A DNA stretch of 61,365 nucleotides from Bacteroidales bacterium (GCA_030654075.1 JAURYB010000192.1:1-61365), one strand, 5' to 3'; shown: positions 28,383 through 37,940, counted from the stretch's first letter. The notes: generated by a model not told the origin, from the letters alone. Made by a program: numbers and translations.

Positions 28383-28919
28383 ATGTCAAAAACAAACAAC
28401 TTCGTATTTTGGGCCTTATATGTTGTGGCCTGGCTCATTTTTGTCGGCTTGAGCATTGAAGCAGGAGGCTTACTGGTAAATTTCTTTTTCAGTCTGTATA
28501 AGCCTGAATTTGTCCAAAATCTTTATCAAAAGCTGGACTTAACTGAAATGTATAAAGAGAGCAGATTAGCTTTTTTCGGCATCTATAGCTTTATTCTAAC
28601 CATTTCAATTTTAAAAGCCTGCCTGTTTTACATAGTTATCCACCTAATGCACAAAATGGAATTATCAAAACCGTTCAACACTTTTGTTGCAAGACAAATT
28701 TCACTAATTAGTTATTACACTCTTTCAATCGGACTGTTAAGTTACATTGCCAGACAGTCACCTAAAAATTTAACGCATCATGGTTTTATCACTGATAACT
28801 TAAACCAATTTTGGGCAGACAGCCAGGCATTTATTGTAATGGGAGCTGTAATCTATATTATTGCGACTATTTTTAAAAAAGGAGTAGATATTCAAAACGA
28901 AAACGATTTAACCGTATAA
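28383..28919 (+). CDS. DUF2975 membrane protein
   Basis: 178 residues with four predicted transmembrane helices (about 8-32, 62-85, 105-122 and 143-163). The family pattern is clear: FILTISILKACLFYIVIHLM, ELSKPFNTFVARQISLISYY and a terminal KKGVDIQNENDLTV. DUF2975 proteins are usually encoded beside a small YozG-like XRE regulator, exactly as here (next start 3 bp after the stop). The function is unknown, but the pairing suggests a membrane component coupled to the repressor. Confidence 0.9.
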   Translation: MSKTNNFVFWALYVVAWLIFVGLSIEAGGLLVNFFFSLYKPEFVQNLYQKLDLTEMYKESRLAFFGIYSFILTISILKACLFYIVIHLMHKMELSKPFNTFVARQISLISYYTLSIGLLSYIARQSPKNLTHHGFITDNLNQFWADSQAFIVMGAVIYIIATIFKKGVDIQNENDLTV

Positions 28920-28922
28920 GCC

Positions 28923-29150
28923 ATGTCGATAATTGTAAATCTTGATGTAATGATGGCTAAACGGAAAATGTCGTTAAACGAACTTTCCGAACGGGTTGAC
29001 TTAACCTTATCCAATCTTTCCATACTGAAGACGGGTAAGGCTAAGGCAATCCGTTTCAGCACATTGGAGGCCATTTGTAAAGTGCTGGCCTGCCAGCCGG
29101 GTGATATCCTGGAGTACGTTAATGACGGCAAAAGTACAACCACCCATTAG
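28923..29150 (+). CDS. Small XRE-family (YozG/HTH_26) transcriptional regulator
   Basis: 75 residues forming a single Cro/CI-type helix-turn-helix: MMAKRKMSLNELSERVDLTL, SNLSILKTGKAKAIRFSTLE and ICKVLACQPGDILEYV. It starts 3 bp after the DUF2975 stop and belongs to the same operon. These regulators typically control their own operon. Confidence 0.92.
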   Translation: MSIIVNLDVMMAKRKMSLNELSERVDLTLSNLSILKTGKAKAIRFSTLEAICKVLACQPGDILEYVNDGKSTTTH

Positions 29151-29326
29151 CAAAGGCAACAATGGCCCTTTGGGAGTATATTTGATCCGGATAGCTACCT
29201 GGATTGTCGCCAATACTTACCTTTACCGATATACAGGAACGGGCTGTTCCTGTTCACTGCTATGTACTGAGGACGCACACATACTTTTAATAAAATCAGG
29301 ACTTTCTTTTTTGACATAGTACAGGG

Positions 29327-29413
29327 GAAATTGACGTTCAGGAAATTAACGGCAATTTTGATATTTCGGGTAAAAGCTGGATTTCAGGCTTTCCCCTTCA
29401 ACAAGCCGCATAA
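29327..29413 (+). pseudogene. C-terminal remnant of a bactofilin-like gene
   Basis: The frame reads EIDVQEINGNFDISGKSW and then stops at 29411. It matches the C-terminus of the protein encoded at 1022-1996 (IEVQEINGNFDISDITG), and about 40 bases are nearly identical. There is no upstream part in the preceding 170 bp, so it is a leftover of a deleted or partly copied paralogue. Confidence 0.7.
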
Positions 29414-30068
29414 CTTAAAATAGCGAAACCGTTTGACCCGGCATTAGAAATCCCTTCACATTCCGATCACAATTTATTAAAGAAGAACCTTTCCAGACTA
29501 CTACCGTTTGATTTTTTTCTTGTTTTTAATCCATATATATATTATATTTACATAGTTAATCTAACTATAGCATTCCTGCTTGTTTTCTCCCCTCCTCAAC
29601 AGGATTATTTCGTAGTTCAGTCTTGTATTTCTTCGATTTCAAATAGTTTTTTTGCTAACGCTACTTTCCTCTTTTATCCTGTTTTCTTGTAGTAAGCTCA
29701 GATTATTCGAATCCTGAAAGACCAGTTTATTCTTATTCATGAGGACATCATTTAATATCATTTTAAAGTGATCTTTCTCCACCCTGAACTTTGCAATTTT
29801 ACGCAGTAAGTATCTGAAATTGGCACATCAGTCATTTAAGACAATAAGATGAAAATCAGCACATCGGTTTTCAGTTTTACCCTGCAAATAAATCAATAGA
29901 AAAGGTTCTGATAAAACTCAAAAAAACCTGGTGCTTCATTGTATTACATGGTTTGAAAGCCATATAACCAGGGTTTGACAATTTCGCCTTTTTCTACATA
30001 GATAGGAATTCATTCAATCTGGTAAGTCCACTTTATTCGCAAGTAACAAATTATAAACTTATAAGGCC
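29414..30068. other. Long AT-rich leader of the repeat-protein gene
   Basis: About 650 bp without a gene. It contains a perfect 7-bp dyad (ATAGTTA/TAACTAT, 29552-29568) in a very AT-rich stretch, and a pair of inverted AACCTGG/CCAGGGTT-type motifs around 29926-29975. No TAnnTTTG box was recognised near the start at 30069. Confidence 0.45.
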
Positions 30069-33000
30069 ATGAAGAAAATATTTACCTCATCGAAATACCG
30101 GTTCAACTGGTATAGAATTATGCTGTTTTCTGTTACAATGGTTCTGACAGGAACCTATTCTATTACTGCAAAGGGTCAGACGGCGGTACCACTTATGGTA
30201 AATGCTTCTTTCCGTGCAGAAGATGAACAGTCAATTGCTTTAACTTCCACTTCAGCGAATACAGGCAAAACCAATGGTTCAGGAACAATTACTATTGGAG
30301 ACACGGGAGTTGCAAATCAGAATATATTGGCTATAGAAACGAACCAGGAAAGCAAGACATTGGGCAACACGGATGTGTATAACTTTATTTCAACCTTGCC
30401 CTATCGTCGTGCCCAGCCTGTTACCTTCAGTGAGTCCGGGGAAATAGAAAGTATGTCTATCTATCATAACGGAGGCACAGGTAATTTACTTTTGGGAGTG
30501 TATTCTGATGAGGCAGGTTCACCTTTATCACTGTTAGGAGTAACAGCACCAACACCCATCAATTCGACGGCTGGCTGGCAGACTATTTCGCTTCTAAGCC
30601 CTGTGATAGTAACTGCAGGCACAACCGTATGGCTGTCGTGGGTGTTTGAGAACAACCCGGGGATAAGATACACTTCTGGCACACCAGGCAGGGTAAAATC
30701 GATGGATACATGGTCAGCAGGCATGCCTGCAACATTTGGTGCCACGACTTATGCTGATTATATATATTCAGTATACAGTACGTACAAACCAGTCAACACA
30801 ACACCAACATTATCTGTATCAACAGAAACTATTTCTCTGGGTTATGGCTCATGGTTCAGCGGAACATTTAACATTGCCTCGAACACAAGCTGGAGTGTAA
30901 GCACTGATGCAAACTGGCTTGACGTGTCACCAGCATCCGGATCAAATAACGGAACAATTACTTTAACCACTAATACCGCGAATACAGGTACAAGCCCGAG
31001 GACAGCGACAATTACAATTTCCGGTGCTGGAGTTGCAGATAGGACCTTAACCGTGACACAGGCATATCGGGTTAAAACTCTTGGCAATACGGATGTTTAT
31101 AGCTTAATATCAACTGCCGAATATCGTAAGGCGCAACCCATTACATTTAGTGAGTCCGGAAAAATAGAGAGCTTATCAGTTTATCATAGCGGAGGAACAG
31201 GAAATGTATTAATGGGAGTATATTCAGACCAGTCGGGTTCACCAGCTACTCTGTTAGGAGTAACAGAGTCGACACCAATCAATACAGAAGAAGGCTGGCA
31301 GACTATACCTCTAAAAAGTCCTGTTGAAGTAGCTTCAGGGCATACCGTGTGGCTGTCGTGGGTATTTGAGAACAACCCGGGCATAAGATACACTTCTGGC
31401 ACACCGGGGAGGATAAAATCTACGGAAACATGGCCGGAAGGTATGCCAGAAACTTTTGGAACCGGGGTTTATGCTGATTACAAATATTCGGTATATTGCA
31501 CATACATACAAGTGAATATAACACCAAAATTAAATGTATCCGAAAGATATATTTCACTGGGTTTTGACTCAGGTTCCATTGGAACATTTAACATTACCTC
31601 GAACACAAGTTGGAATATAAGCATAACAGATAGCGCAGGTTGGATTGAAGTGTCACCTGTATCAGGTTATAATAACGGAACAATTACTTTAAAGGCTAAA
31701 TCCCCGAATATAGGAAATCAAAGGGAATCATTACTAACAATCTCCGGTACGGGAGTAGAAAATAAGCTTTTAATAGTTAACCAGGAGTATCGGATTGATA
31801 GCCTTGGCAATACGGATGTATATAACTTTATAGATAATTCAGAAAATCGAACAGCCCAGTCAGTAATCTTCGATGAACCCGGCGAAATAGAAAGCATATC
31901 CATTTATCACAACGGAGGCACAGGAAATGTAATGCTTGGAGTGTATGCTGACGAGGCGGGCTCACCTTCAAAGCTCCTGGGAATAACAGAAGAATATGGC
32001 TCAATCGGTATAAATGCTGGCTGGTTAACTATACGACTTAAAAGCCCTGTTGCAGTAACTTCAGGACAAACTGTATGGCTGTCGTGGATATTTGAAAACA
32101 ACCCGGGTATAAGCTACACTCCCGGGACACCAGGTAGTGTAATGTCTACAGCAACATGGATAGAACGCATGCCAGTATTTTTTGGACCAGCATCTGCTAC
32201 TGATTATAAATATTCGGTTTTCTGTACATATAAAACATTTAAACGAGCTAATGAAACCACAACTTTAAGCATAGCCCCGACAACTATTTCATTGGGGGCT
32301 GATATATCATTAAGCGGGAAATTTAATATAACCTCAAACACTAACTGGAGTATTTCAGATAATGCGAAATGGCTTGATGTATTAACAGAATCAGGTTCAT
32401 ATAATGGAACAATTACTGTAAGAGCTAATTCAAAGAACAATGGAACAAGCCCAAGGACGGCGATAGTTACAATTACTGGCGCAGAAACTGCAGGTAAAAC
32501 TGTAACCGTGACCCAGGCATATAAGCCATTTACCCGGGGCAATACAGTTGTATATGATTTAACTTCAACTACAGAATATCGAAAGGCCCAACCAGTAACC
32601 TTCTTTGAATCAGGGGATATAGACAGTATATCTGTCTATCACAACGGGGGTACAGGAAAAGTTTTACTAGGAGTATATTCTGACCAGGCGGGTTCACCCT
32701 CAGCACTGTTGGGAGAATCAGACCCTACACCAATCAATGCAACAGCCGGCTGGCAGACAATATCTCTAACAAGTACAGTTAATGTATTAACAAGCCAGAC
32801 GGTATGGCTTTCATGGGTATTTGAGAAAAACCCGGGCATAAGATATACTTCAGGAGACCCCTCAACCAAAGAATCGACAGAAACATGGCCTGGTGGCTTG
32901 CCAATAACTTTTGGTAACGCGAATAATACTTCTCTTAAATATTCGGTATACTGCATATACAAACCAGGCCCAAAATTAAGAGTGGATTACACTAGTGTTT

Positions 33001-34949
33001 CACTGGATTTTTTCTCAGGTTCCAGCAGGACAATCTCAATCACCTCGAACACTAGCTGGGATGTAATTAATAATACAAACTGGCTTACCGTTTCTCCGGT
33101 ATCAGATTCGTGTAATGGAACAATTACTTTTACTGCTAATTCGGCGAATCCGGAAACAAGCCCGAGGACAGCGATAGTATATCTCAATGGCGCAGGGGTT
33201 GAAGGTATAACTTTGCCGGTTACTCAGGCTGGCAAGATACCTATTCTTGGTAATACCGATGTGTATAGTTTAGTATCAACATCACCCTATCGCCAGGCAC
33301 AACCCATAACCTTCACTGAGTTTGGGGAAATAAAGAGTATATCAGTTTATCACAACGGAGGCACAGGGAATGTATTGCTGGGCGTGTATTCCGACCAGGC
33401 GGGGTCTCCATTGTCGCTGCTGGGAGTAACATCACTAACAGAAGTCAATTCAACAGAAGGTTGGCAGACGGTGCCTTTTACAAGCCCGGTGATTGTAGCC
33501 TCAGGACAGACCGTATGGCTCTCGTGGGTTTTTGAGAACAACCCTGGAATAAGATACACAACAGGTGTGCCAGCCACCGCGGAGTCTGGGGAAACATGGC
33601 CTGATGGTATGCCAATAACCTTTGGAACAGCTGATTACACTGATTTTAAATACTCGGTATATTGCACATTCGAACCTGCCAATGTTTCTACTCCATCCTA
33701 TAGTACCATGGGCAACCCTGAAATATTTAATTTAACCTCAACTGCAACAAACATGCAGGCAATGTTTATTGGCGGACAAGTTCTCTATGGCGCTTCTATA
33801 ACAAGCATATCGATTTATCATAATGGAGGTACAGGTAAAGTTATGATGGGAATATATTATACAGAAGGGTCCCAGAAGTCAACATTTCAACTGCTGGCAG
33901 TAACAGCCCCCACAATAATTAACCCGTCAGCAGGCTGGCAGACGGTGCAACTAATTAAGCCTTGCGGGACAGGAAATAGATTTGGAGATTTATGGCTGGC
34001 CTGGATGTTCGAGAACAATCCGGGTATAAGGTACACCACCAAAACTGATGCTTCGATAGAATCAGCGGCAACATGGGCAGAGGGCATGGCGGCAACGCTG
34101 GGAACAACCATCAATACGGATAAAGCTTATTCAGTATATTGTACATATACGGATGGAATAAGAACTTTTAAAGGCAACAGGGAGGTGTATGACTTATCTT
34201 CCAAATCAGCCAATCGCTGTGCCATACCCATCATGGGCTTTTCAGATCAACTATTAGAGAGCATATCTGTGTATCATAACGGAGGTACTGGCAATGTAAT
34301 ACTTGGAGTATATAGTAGTTCAGATTTCGAAAACGGGTCACCAAAAAATTTGTTGGGAGTCACAGCCCCGACTGAGGTCAATCCAAATAAAGGCTGGCAA
34401 ACAATACCTCTTATAACTCCAATAATGCTAAAAAGCTCTTTTCCTGAAGTGCCGTTGTGGTTGGCATGGGTATTCGAATCAAATCCGGGGATCAGATACA
34501 CAGCCGGTGAACCGCCAATGGCACAATCTACGGCAACCTGGTCGGGGGGCATGCCGGAATCATTTGGTGATGCGAATTTTGAAAACTATAAATATTCAAT
34601 ATACTGTACATATTTCAAAGAATATTCCAGTGACTATAAACTCCCCTTTTATAGCCCAAATGATAGTACTTCCTTTACTTCAGTCAAACTCAATAAGGAC
34701 GAATTGCTTATCTTCCCTAATCCAACAACCGGAAATATTACGGTTAAATGGAACAGCCCTAATCACGAAAGAATGATACTGACAGTTTATAATGCTTTGG
34801 GGCAGGAAGTTAAAAAAGTTCAGACCGAACCCGGAATAAATGAAATATCGGTTGACCTCAGCAAAGTCAAGAAAGGAATATATATGGTTGAATTAAAAGA
34901 AAGCGGCAATGGAACAATACTAAGCAGGTCAAAAATAGTGAGGAACTGA
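30069..34949 (+). CDS. Giant T9SS-exported repeat protein with BACON-like domains
   Basis: 1626 residues. An N-terminal signal (about 15-38, MLFSVTMVLTGTYSITAKGQ) is followed by seven copies of a ~145-residue module. Its core motifs are GNTDVYNF, IYHNGGTGNVLLGVY, GWQT, WLSWVFENNPGIRYT, TW..GMP.TFG and YSVYCTY. Between modules 1-2, 2-3, 3-4 and 4-5 lies a ~90-residue BACON-like Ig domain (for example NTSWSVSTDANWLDVSPASG and SPRTATITISGAGV). Modules 5, 6 and 7 follow one another directly. The C-terminus is a type A T9SS sorting domain (LLIFPNPTTGNITVKWN to KIVRN). It should be exported across the outer membrane and attached to the surface. I do not recognise the ~145-residue module; its beta-rich pattern fits adhesion or glycan binding. 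It is a single gene with its own terminator. Confidence 0.88.
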   Translation: MKKIFTSSKYRFNWYRIMLFSVTMVLTGTYSITAKGQTAVPLMVNASFRAEDEQSIALTSTSANTGKTNGSGTITIGDTGVANQNILAIETNQESKTLGNTDVYNFISTLPYRRAQPVTFSESGEIESMSIYHNGGTGNLLLGVYSDEAGSPLSLLGVTAPTPINSTAGWQTISLLSPVIVTAGTTVWLSWVFENNPGIRYTSGTPGRVKSMDTWSAGMPATFGATTYADYIYSVYSTYKPVNTTPTLSVSTETISLGYGSWFSGTFNIASNTSWSVSTDANWLDVSPASGSNNGTITLTTNTANTGTSPRTATITISGAGVADRTLTVTQAYRVKTLGNTDVYSLISTAEYRKAQPITFSESGKIESLSVYHSGGTGNVLMGVYSDQSGSPATLLGVTESTPINTEEGWQTIPLKSPVEVASGHTVWLSWVFENNPGIRYTSGTPGRIKSTETWPEGMPETFGTGVYADYKYSVYCTYIQVNITPKLNVSERYISLGFDSGSIGTFNITSNTSWNISITDSAGWIEVSPVSGYNNGTITLKAKSPNIGNQRESLLTISGTGVENKLLIVNQEYRIDSLGNTDVYNFIDNSENRTAQSVIFDEPGEIESISIYHNGGTGNVMLGVYADEAGSPSKLLGITEEYGSIGINAGWLTIRLKSPVAVTSGQTVWLSWIFENNPGISYTPGTPGSVMSTATWIERMPVFFGPASATDYKYSVFCTYKTFKRANETTTLSIAPTTISLGADISLSGKFNITSNTNWSISDNAKWLDVLTESGSYNGTITVRANSKNNGTSPRTAIVTITGAETAGKTVTVTQAYKPFTRGNTVVYDLTSTTEYRKAQPVTFFESGDIDSISVYHNGGTGKVLLGVYSDQAGSPSALLGESDPTPINATAGWQTISLTSTVNVLTSQTVWLSWVFEKNPGIRYTSGDPSTKESTETWPGGLPITFGNANNTSLKYSVYCIYKPGPKLRVDYTSVSLDFFSGSSRTISITSNTSWDVINNTNWLTVSPVSDSCNGTITFTANSANPETSPRTAIVYLNGAGVEGITLPVTQAGKIPILGNTDVYSLVSTSPYRQAQPITFTEFGEIKSISVYHNGGTGNVLLGVYSDQAGSPLSLLGVTSLTEVNSTEGWQTVPFTSPVIVASGQTVWLSWVFENNPGIRYTTGVPATAESGETWPDGMPITFGTADYTDFKYSVYCTFEPANVSTPSYSTMGNPEIFNLTSTATNMQAMFIGGQVLYGASITSISIYHNGGTGKVMMGIYYTEGSQKSTFQLLAVTAPTIINPSAGWQTVQLIKPCGTGNRFGDLWLAWMFENNPGIRYTTKTDASIESAATWAEGMAATLGTTINTDKAYSVYCTYTDGIRTFKGNREVYDLSSKSANRCAIPIMGFSDQLLESISVYHNGGTGNVILGVYSSSDFENGSPKNLLGVTAPTEVNPNKGWQTIPLITPIMLKSSFPEVPLWLAWVFESNPGIRYTAGEPPMAQSTATWSGGMPESFGDANFENYKYSIYCTYFKEYSSDYKLPFYSPNDSTSFTSVKLNKDELLIFPNPTTGNITVKWNSPNHERMILTVYNALGQEVKKVQTEPGINEISVDLSKVKKGIYMVELKESGNGTILSRSKIVRN
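30355..34620 (+). repeat. Seven direct repeats of ~430 bp alternating with ~270-bp BACON-coding repeats
   Basis: Repeat starts are near 30355, 31075, 31800, 32530, 33240, 33700 and 34165. The first five are spaced at about 720 bp because a BACON-coding unit follows units 1-4. Some segments, such as GAGAACAACCCGGGCATAAG, are nearly identical between units, which favours recombination or gene conversion. Confidence 0.85.
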
Positions 34950-34972
34950 TACTGGTTTCCATGTAAATAGGC

Positions 34973-35007
34973 AAAAAGGAATGGAAATGCTTCCGGTCCT
35001 TTTTGTT
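34973..35007 (+). terminator. Rho-independent terminator after the repeat-protein gene
   Basis: AAAAAGGA and GGAA pair with TTCC and TCCTTTTT around an ATGC loop, and the right arm runs into a T tract. TTCCGGTCCTTTTTG is shared with the terminators at 2051 and 17528. Confidence 0.65.
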
Positions 35008-35535
35008 TTAAAGCTGGTTTGTTTCCTGGATCAGTAATTAAAGAAGCGGAGAGCAGGTAACAGATTTAATCCTGAGTAATCAGCATGCATTCCTTATCGT
35101 TCTTGTTTTTATGGATGGAACGCTTATCTTTATTTCTTTGAAATTTATCGGATAGTTGAATTAGCAAAAGGATATTTTTTGCAATTGTGGCGCTGAGCTT
35201 ATTAGTTCCGACAGGCTGAAAGCTATTTCGGAATATCTTTAGCTTTCGGGCCATCCGTTTGTTCCGATTTATGCGGCTGTTTGGTAAACCGGAAAGAAGA
35301 AACAAGCGAAATTTTCAAAGCTACAGACGAAGCTTGAATGCTAGCCTGCTATCCCCTTGGCGTAAACCTTTTGCTCGAAAACGGAGGCATTGATCACCAA
35401 CCGCTTAAAATAAACTATCTGAATTTCGGTTAGATGTATACTGATCAGATCTTTTCCGAAGATACTGATAAATTCGTTAGGACTCCTGGAATATAACTGA
35501 ACAACGAATTTTAGCATTAGTAAGATTGGCGCCGG
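35008..35535. other. Region without an intact gene, possibly decayed coding sequence
   Basis: About 530 bp. A minus-strand frame at 35066-35305 has a very basic composition and no family resemblance, so I do not call it. Near 35385-35515 the plus strand reads as protein-like segments (NGGIDHQPLKINYLNFG, then DQIFSEDTDKFVRTPG) broken by stops, which may be a decayed gene. Confidence 0.4.
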
Positions 35536-36762
35536 TTAAACTGTTTTACTCAATTTTACCGCCATCCGCCTTACCGGTAACCAGGCTGCTGCGGTTCCTA
35601 TCATAGTGATAGTTATAAAAACATATAAAAAGTCAGTAGCAATCAACTTTACAGGGTAGGCATTAATTATAAATGATCCGCCCCCCTGGAGTTTTATCAG
35701 GCCAAACTTCTGTTGCAAAACGCAAACCAGTAAACCAAGCAAAAGTCCTGAAAATGCACCGATCAGTGAAATCAATAATCCTTCGAAAAAGAAAATCTGC
35801 TTTATTAGTGAATCTCTTGCTCCCATGCTTCGTAATATGCCGATGTCTTTTTGTTTGTCGAGTATCAACATGGTGAGCGAACCTATTACATTAAATGAAG
35901 CAACAATAAGGATAAAGGTAAGTATCAGAAATACAGCCCATTTCTCCGATTTCATGATTTTATAAAGTACTTCCTGCTGCTGAAAACGGTTCTGTATCCT
36001 GAACTTAGAACCTGCAACAGAAGCGATTTTTTCCAGGATCAACCCGGCATCTGCATCCTTAGCTAACCTGAGTTCGATACTGGTAACTTCATCCGCATAA
36101 TCGAGCATTCGACGGGCAAAACGCAAGGGTACAAGCATGTATTTGTCATCAAAATCCTGCTGAACCGAAAAAATTGCGATAGGCCGGATAAATTCGCTTC
36201 TGAATGATTCCTGAGGCATTCCGGATATGCTTCCTTTACGCTTTGGAATATAAACCGATATCAGGTTATCAGGCGCATTCATATCCAGGTTGAGGAAATA
36301 CGCAATTCCGTATCCGGGGATAGCAAAATCAAGGCTGTCCTCCTGTAGTATCATTTTGCCCGTCACCAGCAAAGAGTCGTTAATCGGGCTGTTGAACTGG
36401 TAAAGCGAATCCACACCTTTGATGGTAGCCAGAATTTGCTGCTTTTTGTAATACAAAAGCGCATTTTCCTCAACTACTTCAGTATATTTGATGATACCCG
36501 GAATGGCACGGATTTTATCAGCATCTATTTCATAGTTATGAAAGGTTTTCCCTTCAACAACCGTTATTTTGATGTCGGGATCGAAAACTGAAAACAAGGA
36601 AACCACTACCGATTCGAAACCATTAAAAACGCTAAGTACAATAATCAGCGCAGCCGTTCCCAAAGCAACACCAACCATCGAAATACCCGAAATCAGGTTG
36701 ATGATATTGTGCGATTTCTTTGAAATCAGGTACCGGCGTGCTATGAAAAAGGGGAGGTTCAA
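35536..36762 (-). CDS. LolC/LolE-type ABC transporter permease (FtsX family)
   Basis: 408 residues. The N-terminus FIARRYLISKKSHNIINLIS and the first membrane helix (about 22-47, VGVALGTAALIIVLSVFNGF) are diagnostic of lipoprotein-releasing permeases. A periplasmic MacB-like domain follows (about 50-270). The FtsX domain has three helices (about 275-300, 320-350 and 375-398) with TMLILDKQKDIGILRSMGA between them. With a LolD ATPase (not in this window) it would extract lipoproteins from the inner membrane. In Bacteroidetes this gene commonly sits near rbfA on the same strand; here a methyltransferase gene lies between them. Confidence 0.92.
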   Translation of the reverse strand: MNLPFFIARRYLISKKSHNIINLISGISMVGVALGTAALIIVLSVFNGFESVVVSLFSVFDPDIKITVVEGKTFHNYEIDADKIRAIPGIIKYTEVVEENALLYYKKQQILATIKGVDSLYQFNSPINDSLLVTGKMILQEDSLDFAIPGYGIAYFLNLDMNAPDNLISVYIPKRKGSISGMPQESFRSEFIRPIAIFSVQQDFDDKYMLVPLRFARRMLDYADEVTSIELRLAKDADAGLILEKIASVAGSKFRIQNRFQQQEVLYKIMKSEKWAVFLILTFILIVASFNVIGSLTMLILDKQKDIGILRSMGARDSLIKQIFFFEGLLISLIGAFSGLLLGLLVCVLQQKFGLIKLQGGGSFIINAYPVKLIATDFLYVFITITMIGTAAAWLPVRRMAVKLSKTV

Positions 36763-36941
36763 CTGCTGTTATTTGATTTAAGAACAAGGATTAACGAACT
36801 GTAATTTATGAAATAAGCTAATAAGATGGATTTATGATTTCTGCTAAAATCTAAAATCGATAATCCTTGTTCACTATTCAATGAAATATTAAAAATAGTG
36901 CTCATTTAACTGAGTCTTAGAGATATTTTATTTCCGGAAAT

Positions 36942-37751
36942 CTACTTCCAGGCTTTCACCACCAGTCCTGTTCCTGTTTTATGAACAGATATGGTATCAA
37001 TATAATTTAAAACCAGGCAAACCGGGAATGTGACTATGTAATAGAATGGCAGCAGAATAAAGAAGAGCTTAGACTTTCCCAGCGCGAGAATCGGGTATTT
37101 CATCGACAGCCTCCAGCTGATCTGACCTGGCTTCCCGTATTGATAACGTGCTTCAGTGCGCCGGAATCCTGCCAGTTTTAATTTATCCTGAATTTCGTTG
37201 ATGTTATAGCCATCGCGAACATGTTCATCAATAAATGATTCTTCTTCTTCATGGTCGTGAACATCACTCCCGCCCTGGTCCGAAGGGGTGGATATCAAAA
37301 CCATTCCACCCGGCTGAAGTGAAGCGTAAAAATTACGGAATACCTGTACATCTTCCAGTATATGCTCCATAACATCTACCGAAAGGATGAGGTTATAGGC
37401 CGAAGCATCGGTAAAGGCTGTCAGATCCGTGATTGCAAAAGTTACATTCGTCCGTCCGATTCGGCTGAAAAAAGCATTGCAGTCAGCAATCTGCTCTTCT
37501 TTCACATCAACTCCTCTTATTTTCCAGTCTGGATTTTTGGATGACATATAAAAATCATATTGCCCGAAACCCGAACCTGCATCCAGTATTGAGGCATCTT
37601 TTGTCGCTGCTTCTGCCCATTTACGTACTTCACGACGAACATGCCAGGAACGGAGCAAAAGCAAATCAAGCAAGCGATAAAATATTTTTCTTAAAAACGG
37701 TGTACTGTTAAAAACGCTGCCGAGCGAACGTTTGATTGGATCGTATTGCAT
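36942..37751 (-). CDS. Class I SAM-dependent methyltransferase with hydrophobic C-terminus
   Basis: 269 residues. Motif I is ILDAGSGFGQYDF (about 55-67), followed by IRGVDVKEEQIADC, then LILSVDVMEHI and LQPGGMVLISTPSD: a complete Rossmann-type SAM-binding domain of the Methyltransf_11/25 kind. After it an Asp/Glu/His-rich stretch (DVHDHEEEESFIDEH) and a C-terminal hydrophobic segment (about 225-252, KLFFILLPFYYIVTFPVCLV) suggest membrane association. The substrate is unknown; a lipid, quinone or envelope glycan is possible. It lies between the permease and rbfA on the same strand, but 185 bp of repeat-rich DNA separates it from rbfA. Confidence 0.88.
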   Translation of the reverse strand: MQYDPIKRSLGSVFNSTPFLRKIFYRLLDLLLLRSWHVRREVRKWAEAATKDASILDAGSGFGQYDFYMSSKNPDWKIRGVDVKEEQIADCNAFFSRIGRTNVTFAITDLTAFTDASAYNLILSVDVMEHILEDVQVFRNFYASLQPGGMVLISTPSDQGGSDVHDHEEEESFIDEHVRDGYNINEIQDKLKLAGFRRTEARYQYGKPGQISWRLSMKYPILALGKSKLFFILLPFYYIVTFPVCLVLNYIDTISVHKTGTGLVVKAWK

Positions 37752-37792
37752 GTTTATTTAAGGATATTTAGAGTAGTAAAAAATGAAAAGAT

Positions 37793-37846
37793 GGGGCGAG
37801 GGGCGAAAGGCGAATGGGCGAATGGGCGAGGGGTGAAAAGCGAATG
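37793..37846. repeat. GGGCGAA-type low-complexity repeat
   Basis: Irregular tandem GGGCGAA/GGGCGAG/GGCGAAA units lie between the methyltransferase gene and rbfA. The same kind of repeat occurs inside mtnA at 41781-41810. Confidence 0.75.
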
Positions 37847-37870
37847 GTTATAAATTGGGTCCTATTCTGG

Positions 37871-37940
37871 CTTCCGACTTCCGTCTTCCGTCTTCCATCT
37901 TCCGTCTTCCGTCTTCCGTCTTCCGACTTCCGACTTCTAG
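37871..37940. repeat. Heptamer tandem repeat CTTCCGT abutting the rbfA stop
   Basis: Nine units of CTTCCGT or one-base variants (CTTCCGA, CTTCCAT), then a degenerate tenth that contains the rbfA stop codon on the minus strand. The array forms the 3' end of the rbfA message. Confidence 0.9.

Noticed and set aside
29700..29720. tRNA T-loop-like ATTCGAATCC
   Set aside because: No matching acceptor, D or anticodon arms around it.
35066..35305. Minus-strand 79-codon frame after the giant gene
   Set aside because: Very basic composition, no recognisable motif, no promoter box or neighbour in the same direction; coding status cannot be supported.
35385..35515. Decayed plus-strand gene reading NGGIDHQPLK and SEDTDKFVRTPG
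   Set aside because: Protein-like but broken by stops and not matched to any family; noted only as possible decay.
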